The notes under the pieces: model-generated
Seen by the model: the letters and a program-made list of their open reading frames with translations, nothing else
Told to the model about the DNA's origin: nothing
Database searches by the model: none
DNA from: JAHQVI01 sp963749875
Lineage (GTDB): Bacteria; Pseudomonadota; Alphaproteobacteria; Rhizobiales; Rhodomicrobiaceae
Direction: 5' to 3'
Length of the DNA stretch: 64,000 nt
NCBI GenBank assembly: GCA_963749875.1
Contig: CAVVOX010000003.1
Coordinates: 186,001 to 250,000 of the forward strand
Shown here: positions 38,768 through 47,964 of the stretch, one piece after another
Position numbering within the stretch: position 1 is the first letter of the stretch
How the letters are laid out: every line of letters starts with the position of its first letter
Position numbers and translations under genes: made by a program

Positions 38768-40003
38768 TTATAGCTGCGTCTCGCCCGGAGCCGGCTCCAC
38801 GCGCTCGGGTGGCCCGTCAAATTTGCGCTCCGCCTCCTTCGTGAGCGCCTCCAGCCTGGCGAAAGAGCGTTCCAGCCCCTCGCGGGTCTCCGGCGAGAGG
38901 CGGTTCCACAGCCTGAGCCGCCATGTCTCGGCGAGCGCCTCCCATTCCGCCTCCATCAGCGCCTTCGCCCCGGGCCCGATCTCGGATCTCTGCGCGTCCG
39001 CCTGTTCGGCAAGCGCGCGGAACTCGTGAATATCCTGCACGGTGAAGGAGGTCGCCTCGCGGACCACGTTGTAGAGCAGCCCGAAGCCTTTGGCCATGAC
39101 GGGGGAAAGGATCATCAGGTGAAACTGGTCGAGCTGCTCGTCATTGAGCGCCGACGCGAGCGCGGAGGGCGCAACCGCGACGGACATGGATTTCCCCAGA
39201 TTATAGAAGAACTCGAATTGCTGGACTCCCGCGCGGATCTGATCCCGCTCCGCCTCATTCAGCGTCTTGACCTTGAGCAGCACGTCGTTTGTGAAGCGGA
39301 CGACATCGCCCACCATGTCGTCGATCCGGGAGACCCGGATGAAATCCGAAACGATGGCTTCGGCTTTTTCGACACGTTCGCGCGGCGGCGGGGGCGCGTC
39401 TTTATCGGCGAAGGGCGTGTTGTCCAGATCGAAACCAAGGCCGCGTATCCACTCCGACATCTTCTGAGAGCTGCGCATGTCTTCCCGGCTGTAGCCGGTG
39501 ATGAGGCGCGACACCGCATAGAGAATGTTGAAGCCCTTGCGCGCGGCCGGCGTCCTCAGCATCTCGCCGGTCAGCCGGATCTCCTCGGGCGTCATATATT
39601 TGGCGAGAAGCGCGGCCGCATCGCCGATCATGGCCTCCCGATTCTCCTCCAGCACCGGCTCGAGCTCATCGGCCGCCTTCAGGGAATATTCGATGGCCGG
39701 GACGAGCGCGGCGATCCGCTCGGCGACCTCCGGGTTGGGATGAGGGCCGCTCTTCCGCTTCAGGAATTCGTTGAAATAGGGAAGATAAAGCTCGCGCAGC
39801 GTATAGCGCAGATCCGCATAGATCTCCGGCACACGGGCGGCATAGATCGTTTCCTCGATAAGAGCAGCAACGCGGCGCTCCTTGGCTGTGGCCGCCTGGC
39901 TCTCGCCTTGCTCCTCCGGTTGCTGAGCGAAAGCCGCCGTCCCACTGCCGCCAAGGGGAAAGATCATCGCCAGAAGGAGGATGCAAAGAAAGCGTTTCAT
40001 CAC
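38768..40003 (-). CDS. Periplasmic protein with DUF2059-like repeats
   Basis: This 411-residue protein has a signal peptide (FLCILLLAMIFPLGGSG, cleavage near AFA-QQ). The helical body contains YMTPEEIRLTGEMLRTPAAR, which resembles the core of DUF2059, and a related second unit further on (SFTVQDIHEFRALAEQADAQ). A Pro-rich break, KDAPPPPRERVEKAE, separates the halves. The function is unknown. It converges on pccA with 35 bp between stops, and the esterase gene ends 31 bp upstream. Confidence 0.65.
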   Translation of the reverse strand: MMKRFLCILLLAMIFPLGGSGTAAFAQQPEEQGESQAATAKERRVAALIEETIYAARVPEIYADLRYTLRELYLPYFNEFLKRKSGPHPNPEVAERIAALVPAIEYSLKAADELEPVLEENREAMIGDAAALLAKYMTPEEIRLTGEMLRTPAARKGFNILYAVSRLITGYSREDMRSSQKMSEWIRGLGFDLDNTPFADKDAPPPPRERVEKAEAIVSDFIRVSRIDDMVGDVVRFTNDVLLKVKTLNEAERDQIRAGVQQFEFFYNLGKSMSVAVAPSALASALNDEQLDQFHLMILSPVMAKGFGLLYNVVREATSFTVQDIHEFRALAEQADAQRSEIGPGAKALMEAEWEALAETWRLRLWNRLSPETREGLERSFARLEALTKEAERKFDGPPERVEPAPGETQL

Positions 40004-40034
40004 TCTGTCTCCAAACGGATGCGTGCGGCGGCGC

Positions 40035-40910
40035 CTACAGCTCGGGAGGCTCGGCCACTTCCTCTTCCGCTTTCTGCCGCTTCAGCCTGTGGCTGAGGAA
40101 GAAGCGCATCATCTCGCGCGAGGCGTCCGGTCCATCGGGGTCGGTATAGGAGCCGGCCGGATCGCCGCCCGACCAGCCATGGCCGGAATCGTGAACAACC
40201 CACATCTCCAGAACCGAGCGGCCACGCCGGTCATAATAATTCGTCCGCGTATAGCTGTGGCCGCCTCGCGCGCGGCGCTGGCTGCGATTGTGGCGCAGGA
40301 GCGTCTGCGCCCCCGGCCAGGCCTGCTCGAGGAGCTGCTCGCTATTGCGTAAATGAACTGTATCGTCGGCATCGCCATGGAAGATGATCATCGGCACCTG
40401 ACGGCGTTTGCCGAGGGAAAAGGGCGAGAGCGTCACCTCGGGCGCAATTTCGGCGGCGCCGCTGCGCATTGCGGTATAGGCGGAGGGCACGTTTCGCGCC
40501 GCGCCGCGCGCCAGGCCCGAATGCACGCCGGCGGCGGCATAGAGATCGGAATAGGCCGAGGCCAGGACGGCGGTCATGGCCCCGCCAGCCGAAAGGCCGG
40601 CAATGTAGATGCGCTCAGGGTCGATATTGTAATCGCGCATGATCTGCCGCGTGATGCCGGCAATGAGAGACGGCTCGCCGCGTCCGCGATGCTGATGGCG
40701 CGGATTAAACCAGTTCCAGCACTTCAGCCCATTTGCGGATCTCGACTGGCTCGGATAGGCAACGAAACAGCCCTCTTCTTCGCCAAGGAAGTTCATCCGC
40801 GTTCCGGCGGCGAAATCGTCCGGCCATTGCCTGCAGCCATGCAGCATTACGACGAGCGGCAATTGCTGTCCGCGATAGGCGCTGGGGATATAGAGCCGGT
40901 ATCGCCGCAT
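40035..40910 (-). CDS. PHB-depolymerase-family esterase (start uncertain)
   Basis: This alpha/beta hydrolase of at least 291 residues has LPLVVMLHGCRQWPDDFAAG (oxyanion region), the nucleophile elbow GLSAGGAM, an Asp in FHGDADDTVH and a late His in DSGHGW. These fit the esterase PHB depolymerase family. The only usual start in frame is ATG 40910, yet residues encoded just upstream (KGRWLTEVFVNFAG) look like the first conserved strand. The frame stays open to about 41143 without ATG, GTG or TTG, so the 5' end may be damaged or start at a rare codon. No signal peptide is visible. Confidence 0.8.
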   Translation of the reverse strand: MRRYRLYIPSAYRGQQLPLVVMLHGCRQWPDDFAAGTRMNFLGEEEGCFVAYPSQSRSANGLKCWNWFNPRHQHRGRGEPSLIAGITRQIMRDYNIDPERIYIAGLSAGGAMTAVLASAYSDLYAAAGVHSGLARGAARNVPSAYTAMRSGAAEIAPEVTLSPFSLGKRRQVPMIIFHGDADDTVHLRNSEQLLEQAWPGAQTLLRHNRSQRRARGGHSYTRTNYYDRRGRSVLEMWVVHDSGHGWSGGDPAGSYTDPDGPDASREMMRFFLSHRLKRQKAEEEVAEPPEL

Positions 40911-41314
40911 GCCCGCGAAATTGACGAAGACTTCCGTCAGCCACCGGCCCTTCTCGGGGGTAATCGATTCATCGCCGGTCCGGGGCGCGCTCTCGAGCGC
41001 GGCGCCGTCCCTCCGCCGATTGCGCGGCCCGGCAATGAGACGCCTCAGAAATGCCCCGGCCCGCCGGAAATTGCCGCCTCGCCGCCGCCCCGGCCTCTTG
41101 TTTATGAACGGTGCTATGACGACTCCTCGTGTCCTGTGACCCGCATGAGATTAGCGCATATGGGGACCGAATGTGGCATTTGCGCAGTTTTGACCATGAT
41201 GCTGAAGGCACCCTGTGGAAAGGGTGTTTTGCCCGATCTGCGGCGTCCCGGCAATCCGCGGCGCGGACCTCGCCGCCCCGGAAACCGCGCGTTGAGAAAG
41301 CTGTCCTCGTTGCA
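40911..41314. other. Spacer between esterase and tspO, partly an open extension of the esterase
   Basis: The minus strand is open in the esterase frame from 40911 to about 41143. At least the first 40 bp look coding. 41144-41314 has no gene I can support. Confidence 0.4.
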
Positions 41315-41794
41315 TTATGGGCGCACCGGATTTCGTCGCCAGATCGATGCGTTGAGCGCGCCGGCATAGGTGACCCAGATGAGATAGGGTACGAACAGCA
41401 AGGAGGCGCGCTGATTGACATCCCACCCCAGAAGGATGAAGGCGGCGATGAGGAGCCACAGCACCGCGATGTCGAAAAACGCCAGCGCGATCTCCTTGCG
41501 CCCGAAAAATATGTATGACCAGACGGCATTGGCGACGAGCTGCGCGCCCCACAAGCCGAGCAGCAGATTGCGGCTTTCGTAAGCTGTCTCCCAGGTCAGC
41601 CAGCCGGCGATAGCGATCATCAGATAGAGCAGGGTCCAGGCGATCGGGAACAGGCGGTCGGGCGGCGTCCAGCTCGGCTTCGACAGCGCTCTGTACCATG
41701 GGTCGGCGCCCCATTGTCCGCCGAAGGCTGCGGCGGCGATCACCAGCCCGACAAAGACGGCGAATGAGAGCAGATCCGGTGAGATCCAATCCAT
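41315..41794 (-). CDS. tspO: TspO/MBR family protein
   Basis: This 159-residue protein has five membrane helices and is rich in Trp. Conserved stretches are WYRALSKPSWTPPDRLFPIA, ESRNLLLGLWGAQLVANAVW and the last-helix region VPYLIWVTYAGALNASIW. TspO binds tetrapyrroles and affects pigment and stress responses in alphaproteobacteria. The start is ATG 41794. It is divergent from uppP. Confidence 0.93.
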   Translation of the reverse strand: MDWISPDLLSFAVFVGLVIAAAAFGGQWGADPWYRALSKPSWTPPDRLFPIAWTLLYLMIAIAGWLTWETAYESRNLLLGLWGAQLVANAVWSYIFFGRKEIALAFFDIAVLWLLIAAFILLGWDVNQRASLLFVPYLIWVTYAGALNASIWRRNPVRP

Positions 41795-42007
41795 GATGAG
41801 TAGGCCGCCTATGTGTTTTCCAATCGTTCCCGTGGTCTAAGCGAGGCGCTTGCCCGTGGTCATCACCCCGCAATCTTATTAACCGTTCTGAGGCGCAGCG
41901 GCAAAGGGGGTTTGTCCGACATGCGATCGGGGCTTGACTTCGACGCGGCGGCGGGGCCAATGCGTCATGAGGCATCCTAACCGGCCAAATCTTTTTCGGA
42001 ACTTATT

Positions 42008-42802
42008 ATGGAAAATTATTTAATTGCCGCGCTGCTCGGCGTGATCGAGGGGCTTACCGAATTTCTACCTGTCTCCTCGACCGGCCATCTCATTCTTTTC
42101 GTCGATCTACTCGGATTTCAGGCCCCGCCCGGTCAGACCTTCGAGGTCATGATCCAGCTCGGGGCGATTCTGGCGCTGATCGCGATCTATTTCCGCAAGA
42201 TCTTCAGCACCATTTTCGGCCTGCCGACCGATCCTGCCGCCCGGCGTTTTGCATTGCTGATCCTCTTGGCTTTCCTGCCGGCAATGGTGCTTGGCGCCAG
42301 CCTTCACGGCCTCATCAAGAGCGTGCTGTTCTCGCCGACGGTGGTTGCCACCGCGCTGATCATCGGCGGAGTCGTCATCATGATCGTGGAGGTAATGCAG
42401 AAACAGATCCTTTATCGCGAGGCGGACGTCATACCGCTCCGGACCGGCTTCCTTGTCGGCGTAGCGCAGTGTCTGGCGCTGATACCGGGCGTGTCGCGAT
42501 CGGGTGCGACGATTGTCGGCGGCCTGCTTCTCGGGCTGGAGCGCCGCGCGGCGGCGGAATTCTCCTTCTTTTTGTCCATCCCGACCATGTCGGCCGCCTT
42601 CGCCTATGATGCGTTTAAAAACCGCAATGCGCTCAATTTCGACGATGCCGAACTGATTGCGGTCGGCTTCATCGCCGCCTTCATTGCGGCGCTGCTCGTG
42701 GTGAAGCCGTTTCTCGCCGTCGTCAGCCGGATGGGTTTCGCGCCCTTCGCCTTCTACCGCATTGCGCTGGGGACGTTCGTCCTGGTGCTGCTGTATGTCT
42801 AG
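42008..42802 (+). CDS. uppP: Undecaprenyl-diphosphatase
   Basis: This 264-residue, multi-helix protein recycles the lipid carrier for cell-wall synthesis. The two catalytic regions are GLTEFLPVSSTGHLILF (with the conserved Glu) and LIPGVSRSGATIVGGLLLGL. Overexpressed relatives give bacitracin resistance. The start is ATG 42008. Its 3' end overlaps the next, opposite gene by 4 bp. Confidence 0.95.
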   Translation: MENYLIAALLGVIEGLTEFLPVSSTGHLILFVDLLGFQAPPGQTFEVMIQLGAILALIAIYFRKIFSTIFGLPTDPAARRFALLILLAFLPAMVLGASLHGLIKSVLFSPTVVATALIIGGVVIMIVEVMQKQILYREADVIPLRTGFLVGVAQCLALIPGVSRSGATIVGGLLLGLERRAAAEFSFFLSIPTMSAAFAYDAFKNRNALNFDDAELIAVGFIAAFIAALLVVKPFLAVVSRMGFAPFAFYRIALGTFVLVLLYV

Positions 42803-43206
42803 TGCAGGGTGGAAAGGATTATCCCGCCTAGTACCACTAGCCAAACAACGAAAATACCAAGAGGAACCCACCAGGCTAAATCGGTTGAAGAATAGCGGTA
42901 GTCAGTGTCGATTTGTGATTTTATGCCAATGAGTTCGCGTTCAGCGTGAAAGGCTGGTTTCCATCGATCGACATATTTTAGGCTGATGTGCTGGACGGCA
43001 AACCAGATTATCGCGAGGCATATCGACAAGATTGAAATCAGCAAGCTGGACCAGAATCGGCTTACGGTCAGCGTTGCCGTCACAAGTACAAACAATGCGG
43101 CGTGTAAGGTTGCGAAAGCGGTGAAGCGCTGCCAATAAAAATCTTGCTCTCGATAGGTCAATTCCATCAAGATTTGGAGTTTATTGTAATTAACGCTTTG
43201 TGTCAT
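42799..43206 (-). CDS. Small integral membrane protein
   Basis: This 135-residue protein has three hydrophobic helices, around residues 28-48, 51-70 and 112-132. The arrangement (short cytosolic N-terminus, two close helices, a charged middle with DRWKPAFHAERELIGIK, a last helix) recalls small SLATT- or RipA-like pore proteins, but I cannot place it. It is clearly AT-richer than the genes on both sides, which suggests recent arrival. It converges on uppP with overlapping stops. Confidence 0.6.
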   Translation of the reverse strand: MTQSVNYNKLQILMELTYREQDFYWQRFTAFATLHAALFVLVTATLTVSRFWSSLLISILSICLAIIWFAVQHISLKYVDRWKPAFHAERELIGIKSQIDTDYRYSSTDLAWWVPLGIFVVWLVVLGGIILSTLH

Positions 43207-43301
43207 TTGTGTAAAGATCGCAAAGTGATTTGAGTTTTGTTGAGCCGTGTCCTCGAAAATCGAAGATTACGACAGCGCTTCAGCTTTGATGGCACCAATG
43301 T

Positions 43302-44798
43302 TTACTTCATCGTCGGAATGACGAACTCGGCGCCCTCCTTGACGCCGGAGGGCCAGCGTGCCGTCACGGTCTTGGTCTTGGTGTAGAAACGGAAGGCGTC
43401 GGGGCCGTGCTGGTTCAGGTCGCCGAAGACGGAGCGCTTCCAGCCGCCGAATGTGTAATAGGCGAGCGGCACCGGGATCGGCACGTTGACGCCGACCATG
43501 CCGGTGTCGACCTTGCTGGCGAAGTCGCGGGCCGCATCCCCGTCGCGGGTGAAGATCGCGACGCCATTGCCATATTCATGGGACGAAGGCAGACGCACGG
43601 CCTCCTCGTAATCCTTCGCGCGGGCGATGGAGAGGACGGGACCGAAGATCTCCTCCTTGTAAATGCGCATCTCGGGCTTGACGTGATCGAACAGGCAGCC
43701 GCGCATGAAATGGCCGTTCTCATAGCCCTGCATGGTGAAGTCGCGGCCATCGACGACCAGCGTGGCGCCCTCGCGCACTCCGAGATCGACATAGTCCTTC
43801 ACCTTCTGCAAATGCGCCTTGGTGACCAGCGGACCGAAATCGGCGTTCTCATCGGTGTAAGGCCCGATCTTCAGCGCTTCGACGCGGGGGCTGAGCTTCT
43901 CGACCAGTGTCTCCGCCGTCGCCTCGCCGACCGGCACGGCGACGGAAATCGCCATGCAACGCTCACCGGCCGAGCCGTAGCCGGCGCCGATCAGCGCATC
44001 GACCGCCTGGTCCATATCGGCGTCGGGCATGACGATCATGTGGTTCTTCGCCCCGCCGAAACATTGCACGCGCTTGCCATGCGCCGTTCCCGTCACATAG
44101 ACATATTCGGCGATCGGCGTTGAACCGACAAAGCCGACGGCCTTGATGTCGGGATGGGTCAGAATCGCATCGACCGCTTCCTTGTCGCCATTGACGACAT
44201 TGAAGACGCCTTCCGGCAGGCCGGCCTCCAAGAGCAATTCGGCAATGCGCATCGGCACGGACGGATCGCGCTCGGACGGCTTGAGAATATAGGCGTTGCC
44301 GCAGGCCAGGGCGGGCGCGGCCTTCCATAAGGGGATCATGGCGGGGAAGTTGAACGGCGTAATGCCGGCGACAACGCCGAGCGGCTGTCGCATGGAATAG
44401 ATGTCGATACCTGGCCCCGCGCCCTCGGTGAATTCGCCCTTCAGCAGATGCGGCGCGCCGCAGCAGAATTCGACCACCTCGAGCCCGCGCTGAACATCGC
44501 CGACCGAATCCGCAACGGTCTTGCCATGCTCGGATGAAAGCATTTCGGCGAGCGATCGCATTTCCTTTTGCGCAAGCTCCAGGAATTTGAACATCACGCG
44601 CGCCCGGCGCTGCGGGTTGAGCGCGGCCCAGCCGGGCTGGGCGGCCTTCGCATTTTCCACAGCTTTGCCAAGCTCGCCGGCCGAGGCGAGCGCAACTTTC
44701 GCCTGCACCTCGCCCGTGTGAGGCGCATAGATGTCGCCAAAACGGCCGCTTTCTCCAGGGACCGTCTTGCCGCCGATAAAATGCCCGATTTCCTTCAT
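43302..44798 (-). CDS. mmsA: Methylmalonate-semialdehyde dehydrogenase (CoA-acylating)
   Basis: This 498-residue aldehyde dehydrogenase has MKEIGHFIGGKTVPG at the start, the NAD region FNVVNGDKEAVD, GFVGSTPIAEYVY, and the active-site loop GSAGERCMAIS with the catalytic Cys. RVQCFGGAKNHMIVMPD is the MmsA signature. It converts methylmalonate semialdehyde to propionyl-CoA in valine and inositol breakdown, feeding the PccA pathway encoded 5 kb away. The start is ATG 44798 with AGGAGG 6 bp upstream. The frame stays open to 44963, but that part is not conserved. Confidence 0.95.
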   Translation of the reverse strand: MKEIGHFIGGKTVPGESGRFGDIYAPHTGEVQAKVALASAGELGKAVENAKAAQPGWAALNPQRRARVMFKFLELAQKEMRSLAEMLSSEHGKTVADSVGDVQRGLEVVEFCCGAPHLLKGEFTEGAGPGIDIYSMRQPLGVVAGITPFNFPAMIPLWKAAPALACGNAYILKPSERDPSVPMRIAELLLEAGLPEGVFNVVNGDKEAVDAILTHPDIKAVGFVGSTPIAEYVYVTGTAHGKRVQCFGGAKNHMIVMPDADMDQAVDALIGAGYGSAGERCMAISVAVPVGEATAETLVEKLSPRVEALKIGPYTDENADFGPLVTKAHLQKVKDYVDLGVREGATLVVDGRDFTMQGYENGHFMRGCLFDHVKPEMRIYKEEIFGPVLSIARAKDYEEAVRLPSSHEYGNGVAIFTRDGDAARDFASKVDTGMVGVNVPIPVPLAYYTFGGWKRSVFGDLNQHGPDAFRFYTKTKTVTARWPSGVKEGAEFVIPTMK

Positions 44799-45068
44799 GC
44801 GCCGCCTCCTAGGGGGATGATTTTTCTCGTTTCGATGATGGTCGTAAGCCTGGATTGTGCCGCCGCGCGCGCCCTCGCGCAAGCCGGGCGCGCCGGATGG
44901 GGGAATGCGCTGACCGCATGGCTGCCATGCCGTAATCTCAGTTAGACTTCTTACGCACTTCATCTCGCCGCCACAGAACGCATATAGTTGTGCGCTGCAG
45001 CGAGGCGGCGTCCGGCGAAACGGTCAAACGCCCACCCCGCAGCGATCAACCAGTTGGAGATTTCGGAA

Positions 45069-45647
45069 ATGCCTGAAACTCGCATCTGGGGAGGTACTGT
45101 CGGTAAATTGTGGTTTACGGAAACAGAGAAATTCCGGGATCACTTGCTCAGACTCGATAAGGAAAGCCGGCGGATGCGCTTTGGCATGAGCGTGGATGAT
45201 GCCTTCATCCGCAGCTATTCCGCGCATATCAACCGCCTTGAGAGCGTCGTCTATGGGTTTTTCGTCGAACGCGATATGCGTGCGGCCGCGGAACTGCGCA
45301 TGATCGGCGATAGCTGGCACGACGAGGCGGAGGCGGCGTTCTCGGTCGAGCCGGAATTTCAGAATTCGGGCGTCGGCACGGAATTGCTCGGTCGGATTAT
45401 TGTTGCGGCGCGGAATCGCGGCGTCAGCAGGCTTTACATGAACTGCCTGGCCGAAAACCGCCGCATGCAGCGCATCGCGAAGAAATATGAGGCCGAACTT
45501 TATTTCGATCATGGGGAGGTGATCGGCCAGCTCAAGCCCACCTTTCCGACCCCGCTCTCCCTCTGGAGCGAGGCGATCGACCATGGCAGCGGCTTTGTCA
45601 TGGCGGTCCTGGAGTTCCCGCTTCACGGCTTCAGCCGGGCTGCGTAA
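45069..45647 (+). CDS. GNAT-family acetyltransferase
   Basis: This 192-residue protein has the N-terminal KLWFTETEKFRDHLLRLDKE and the acetyl-CoA-binding region VEPEFQNSGVGTELLGRIIV (motif A, Q/RxxGxG/A). A following strand, SRLYMNCLAENRRMQRIAKK, completes the GNAT core. The substrate is unknown. The start is ATG 45069 with GGAG about 10 bp upstream. arsM lies 181 bp downstream on the same strand. Confidence 0.85.
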   Translation: MPETRIWGGTVGKLWFTETEKFRDHLLRLDKESRRMRFGMSVDDAFIRSYSAHINRLESVVYGFFVERDMRAAAELRMIGDSWHDEAEAAFSVEPEFQNSGVGTELLGRIIVAARNRGVSRLYMNCLAENRRMQRIAKKYEAELYFDHGEVIGQLKPTFPTPLSLWSEAIDHGSGFVMAVLEFPLHGFSRAA

Positions 45648-45828
45648 GCCGCATCTTGCGAAAATCCGAATGTCAGATCTCTCCGCCGCGCCTAGCTGGG
45701 CCTCAGCTGGTGCGGCGGAGTTCTGGACTGGCGCGGGTCTGCCGATGTGCCGTCTCGGTTGCGGCTGTAAAAGGCCGGCGCATTTCGCTAAAGTGGCGTT
45801 GCCGCAATGACTTGAGGAGATCCGATCC

Positions 45829-46716
45829 ATGCAGGAGTTCATCAAAGACGCCGTTCGCGACAATTATGGCGCGCTCGCCCGCCAGCGCGATGGCATGGAC
45901 GACGCCAAGCTTGCCGCCGTTGCCGAAGCCTTCGGCTATTCGCCGGACGAACTGGCCAGTCTCCCCTCCGGCGCCAATCTGGGCGTTTCCTGTGGCAATC
46001 CGATTGCCATGGCTTCGATCGGGCCCGGCGAGACCGTTGTCGATCTGGGCTCGGGCGGCGGGCTTGACGTCTTTCTCGCCGCGAAGGCCGTCGGCCCCGA
46101 GGGGCGCGCGATCGGCATCGACATGACCGACGACATGGTGGCGCTCGCCCGCAAGAACGCGGCAGCCGGTGGCTACACGAACACGGAATTTCACCATGCG
46201 CCGATCGAAGCCATGCCGCTTGGCGATGGGACGGTCGATTGCGTGATCTCGAACTGCGTCATCAATCTGGTGCCCGACAAGAACGCCGCCTACGCCGAAA
46301 TCTTCCGGATTTTGAAGCCCGGCGGCCGGCTCGCCGTCAGTGACATCGCGCTGAAGAAGATCCTGCCGGACGAACTGGCAAGCGCTGCCCGCGCCTGGAC
46401 CGCCTGCATTGCGGGCGCGGTGCCGGTCGAGGAGACGCGCGCCTCACTGGAGGCGGCCGGATTTGCCGATATCGCGATCCTCGATGCCCAGCTCGATCTG
46501 AATGTCTACAAAGATAAATCGGGTGCCGAAGGCTGCTGCGCGCCCACGCCGGAGCCGGATGCTCAGGCGGCCGGTTGCTGTGGCGCCGGGGCAAGCGCAG
46601 TGGAGACAGTGGAGCCGGCGGCGTCGTTTCATCACGAGGTCGGGCGCTTTTTCGAAAGCGTCGATTTGAACGACTACGCCGCCAGCGTGAAGATTTTCGC
46701 GGTCAAGCCGCGCTGA
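45829..46716 (+). CDS. arsM: Arsenite S-adenosylmethionine methyltransferase
   Basis: This 295-residue methyltransferase has SAM motif VVDLGSGGGLDVFLAA and the three Cys that bind As(III): C55 (GVSCGNP), C143 (SNCVIN) and C193 (WTACIAG). The C143-C193 spacing of 50 equals that of known ArsM enzymes. A C-terminal insert carries two Cys pairs (GCCAPTP and GCCGAG), often seen in bacterial ArsM. It methylates arsenite to volatile or less toxic forms. The start is ATG 45829 after GAGGAGA. No arsR or arsB is nearby, but an aquaporin-like gene lies convergent. Confidence 0.92.
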   Translation: MQEFIKDAVRDNYGALARQRDGMDDAKLAAVAEAFGYSPDELASLPSGANLGVSCGNPIAMASIGPGETVVDLGSGGGLDVFLAAKAVGPEGRAIGIDMTDDMVALARKNAAAGGYTNTEFHHAPIEAMPLGDGTVDCVISNCVINLVPDKNAAYAEIFRILKPGGRLAVSDIALKKILPDELASAARAWTACIAGAVPVEETRASLEAAGFADIAILDAQLDLNVYKDKSGAEGCCAPTPEPDAQAAGCCGAGASAVETVEPAASFHHEVGRFFESVDLNDYAASVKIFAVKPR

Positions 46717-46724
46717 TCGGCTGC

Positions 46725-46854
46725 CTAGCGCAACGCGCGTCCAAGCATGTCCCCGCGAAGGCGGGGATGGACGTGGGAACAGTTGCGCTCGTCTTTTGAA
46801 ATAGATCAACTTGACCTCGTCCAAGTGATTCCACTTGAGCGAGGGTTGATCTAG
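46725..46854 (-). repeat. R5: two-hairpin TA-type element, long form
   Basis: It is inverted relative to R1. It starts CTAGCGCAACGCGCGTCC, contains the inner TCCCCGC-GAAG-GCGGGGA hairpin, and ends GCGAGGGTTGATCTAG. TA borders both ends (46726-46727, 46852-46853) with 124 bp between them, the same as R1. Its outer CTAG provides the TAG stop of the aquaporin-like gene. Confidence 0.88.
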
Positions 46855-47584
46855 CTCCTATTTGCCGGTGCCCGAAACCATATAAAGGCGAGCCAGGCAC
46901 CGACGGCGGCGACCAATTGCACCGCCAAAATCACGAGAGCATCCTCAAGACGGATGGCCGTGAAGCTGTCGGTGAGGGCGCGCGCAAGGGTCAAGGCGGG
47001 GTTGGCGAAGCTGATCGATGGGGTCGTGAGCGCGATCGCAAGAAGGGCCAAGGCTCCTATCACGGATGCGCGCTCGGGCGATTTTTCTGCAATGAAGAGC
47101 ATGGCGAGGACGAACAGGGCGGTGCCGAGCGCTTCGCCGAGCCAGACGCCCTCGCCGGTCTGAATTTGTGTGGCCACCTGAACGAGCCCCGTATTGGTGA
47201 CGAGGTGGGCCGTCATCACGCCGAGAAACGCCGCTGCGATCTGCGCGGCAGCGCAGAGCAGGGCGGTTGTCAGGCCGATCCGCCCGGCGAGACCGAAGGC
47301 GAGCGCGAGCGCCGGGTTGAAGAACGTCGGGGCGATCGCGCCAAGCGTCCGGGCGAGGACGAAAAAGGCCGAGGCGCCGGTGAGCGCGGTAATCAGCAGG
47401 GCAAGGCCGACATTGTGAATGGCGTAGCGCTCTCCGAGGATCCCGGCGGCGACGACGAAAAAGGCAAGGAGGCCCGAACCGGCGGCCTCCGCGACGATGA
47501 TCCGGCTGAGATCCGCCGGCTCTGCTTGCCGGCCTCGCCTGCGCGGCCCCGAGCCGTCCGTCCGCCCGCGTCGTCAGCGGCCAT
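46851..47584 (-). pseudogene. Aquaporin/MIP-family channel, 5' part out of frame
   Basis: The frame ending at the TAG in 46851-46853 is open upstream as far as the bolA stop at 47576. It encodes a full MIP fold with two half-helices: FFNPALALAFGLAGRIGL and FANPALTLARALTDSF (variant NPA boxes). No ATG, GTG or TTG opens this frame until GTG 47219, which would discard the first half and the first NPA. A likely true start, ATG 47584, overlaps the bolA stop (ATGGCCGCTGA) but is in another frame. One missing base between 47584 and about 47520 would join them. Solutes may include glycerol or arsenite, given arsM next door; this is inference. Confidence 0.7.
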
Positions 47585-47864
47585 TGCCTTGCTCGTCCGG
47601 CGTCTGCGCGGTCACGGCAAGGGCATGCACCGGTCCGGCCAGCTCCTCGGCGAGCACCTCATAGACCATGCGGTGGCGTTCGACCCGCGGCCGGCCTGCG
47701 AAGCGTTCGGAGACGATGGTTATGGAAAAATGCGTCTCCCCGGTATTGGCCGCGCCCTGCATCGCCGCATGGCCCGCATGTTTCTGAGAGTCGTTCAAAA
47801 TCTTCAGCTCGACGGGCGAAAATGCCTCGTTCAGTTTTTCCCGGATCCGCGTTTCAACTTGCAT
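47574..47864 (-). CDS. BolA family protein
   Basis: This 96-residue protein has MQVETRIREKLNEAFSPVEL, the loop HAGHAAMQGAANTGETHFSI and the conserved FAGRPRVERHRMVYEVLAEE, which together define BolA. BolA proteins pair with monothiol glutaredoxins in iron-sulfur trafficking or act as regulators. The start is ATG 47864. In Hyphomicrobiales a bolA gene commonly lies beside the J-domain/cobS/cobT cluster, as here. The stop overlaps the likely start of the aquaporin-like gene. Confidence 0.93.
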   Translation of the reverse strand: MQVETRIREKLNEAFSPVELKILNDSQKHAGHAAMQGAANTGETHFSITIVSERFAGRPRVERHRMVYEVLAEELAGPVHALAVTAQTPDEQGNGR

Positions 47865-47964
47865 TGATTTCACCGCTCGCTGCGAACACTTATAAGGCCT
47901 CGCTCCTGCCATATGCCGCGCCACTTTGCCTTGTGCGGCGCAGCGCGAAGCAGCATAATTTGGG

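Noticed and set aside
41129..41518. 129-codon frame on the plus strand opposite tspO
   Set aside because: Overlaps the certain tspO gene antisense and shows no motif.
44799..44963. 55-codon N-terminal extension of mmsA
   Set aside because: Not conserved, and AGGAGG stands just before ATG 44798.
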